Assembly (NCBI GenBank): GCA_947372405.1
Contig: CANBTO010000055.1
Span: forward strand, 1 to 15,091
Source: Verrucomicrobiaceae bacterium
GTDB lineage: Bacteria > Verrucomicrobiota > Verrucomicrobiae > Verrucomicrobiales > Akkermansiaceae
Reading direction: 5' to 3'
Length of the DNA stretch: 15,091 bases
The notes beneath the pieces were generated by a model that was given only the letters and a program-made list of their open reading frames with translations, did not search any database and was not told the origin of the DNA. This document shows positions 14,766 to 15,091 of this stretch, in pieces (the stretch's first letter is position 1; each line of letters begins with the position of its first letter). The translations under genes and the position numbers were made by a program.

Positions 14766-14957
14766 ATGAAACGCAACCTTTCCCTGTTGTTAGTGGCGCT
14801 GCTCGCGGGTCTTGGATTCAGCTCCTGTGCCGATGAGCCCGAGAAGAAACCGGTGGGTCCGGTTTCGGAAACCAGCAAGATGCCTTGGAACATTGCAGGT
14901 CCCAACCAGGGCATGGGTCAGTTCGGCATGATGCCGCAGAACCAGTACCGCAGATAG
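14766..14957 (+). CDS. Small lipoprotein, unknown function
   Basis: 63 residues. MKRN is followed by a hydrophobic core (LSLLLVALLAGLGF) and a lipobox-like SSC with the modified Cys at residue 21. The mature part (~43 residues) is Pro/Gln/Met/Asn-rich (PNQGMGQFGMMPQNQYRR) and probably unstructured. The residues after Cys are AD; whether it stays in the inner membrane or moves to the outer cannot be judged in this phylum. It starts about 10 bp after a terminator, so it needs a promoter overlapping that region, or read-through. Confidence 0.7.
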   Translation: MKRNLSLLLVALLAGLGFSSCADEPEKKPVGPVSETSKMPWNIAGPNQGMGQFGMMPQNQYRR

Positions 14958-14966
14958 CGGCCGTTG

Positions 14967-15091
14967 TTACTCCCGGGCCTTTGCGTTCATTTCCCAGCGG
15001 TCCTTGGCGATCAGCACTGCCTTGGCTCCTTCTCCATCAAGCCAGGCCTTCGCCTCCGGGTTGTGCTTGAGCTCAGCATCCCAGAATGCCG
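14967..15091 (-). CDS. Unidentified protein, C-terminal 40 residues (runs off right edge)
   Basis: On the minus strand a frame is open from the window edge to TAA at 14967-14969, encoding AFWDAELKHNPEAKAWLDGE then GAKAVLIAKDRWEMNAKARE. The composition is that of a real soluble helical protein, and the frame has the right length and end for a gene convergent with the lipoprotein gene (9 bp between stops). Family not recognised from so little. Confidence 0.6.
   Translation of the reverse strand, partial: AFWDAELKHNPEAKAWLDGEGAKAVLIAKDRWEMNAKARE

Overview
The window is GC-rich (roughly 60%) bacterial DNA and is almost fully coding. The gene content (a giant secreted alpha-2-macroglobulin-like protein, a single-chain glycyl-tRNA synthetase, tandem coiled-coil membrane proteins, few recognisable Shine-Dalgarno sequences) suggests the Verrucomicrobiota. 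This is an inference; no rRNA or marker gene is present to settle it.

Layout. 1-3300 (minus): N-terminal ~1100 residues of an alpha-2-macroglobulin family protein that runs off the left edge. 3428-4123 (plus): an SDR-fold protein lacking the catalytic tyrosine. 4124-4469: a regulatory intergenic region with a perfect 14-bp palindrome, a smaller inverted repeat and a candidate ECF promoter. 4470-8052 (plus): a compact six-gene operon, the most interesting part of the window. It encodes a secreted Lys/Cys-rich repeat peptide, a DoxX-like membrane protein, an ECF sigma factor, a soluble zinc-finger (ZAS-type) anti-sigma candidate, an MNIO (DUF692) enzyme and its DUF2063 partner. 8123-8784: a Phd/VapC-type toxin-antitoxin pair. 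8884-10257: glycyl-tRNA synthetase. 10326-10784 (minus): a lower-GC orphan membrane protein. 10785-11163: repeat-rich intergenic DNA. 11164-12897 (minus): an ABC exporter half-transporter. 13049-14695: two tandem paralogous membrane-anchored coiled-coil proteins. 14766-14957: a small lipoprotein. 14967-15091 (minus): the C-terminus of an unidentified gene.

How the operon probably works. The peptide has a Sec signal and seven cysteines, all in a [EDG/DA]-C-K-G context spaced six residues apart. MNIO enzymes with DUF2063-type partners are known to modify precursor cysteines oxidatively (methanobactin, bufferin and HvfA/oxazolin systems), giving metal-binding RiPPs. The expected path is cytoplasmic modification by MNIO/DUF2063, Sec export, and metal (probably copper) sequestration outside the inner membrane. 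DoxX has an accessory membrane role, and the ECF sigma/zinc-finger pair provides autoregulation. A strong hairpin between precursor and doxX could keep the peptide in excess over its enzymes.

Other structure. The hexamer CTAACA/TGTTAG occurs 15 times, always inside genes, on both strands and in several reading phases, although CTAA is otherwise rare here. A 50-bp double-hairpin repeat occurs twice, each time at a gene 3' end.
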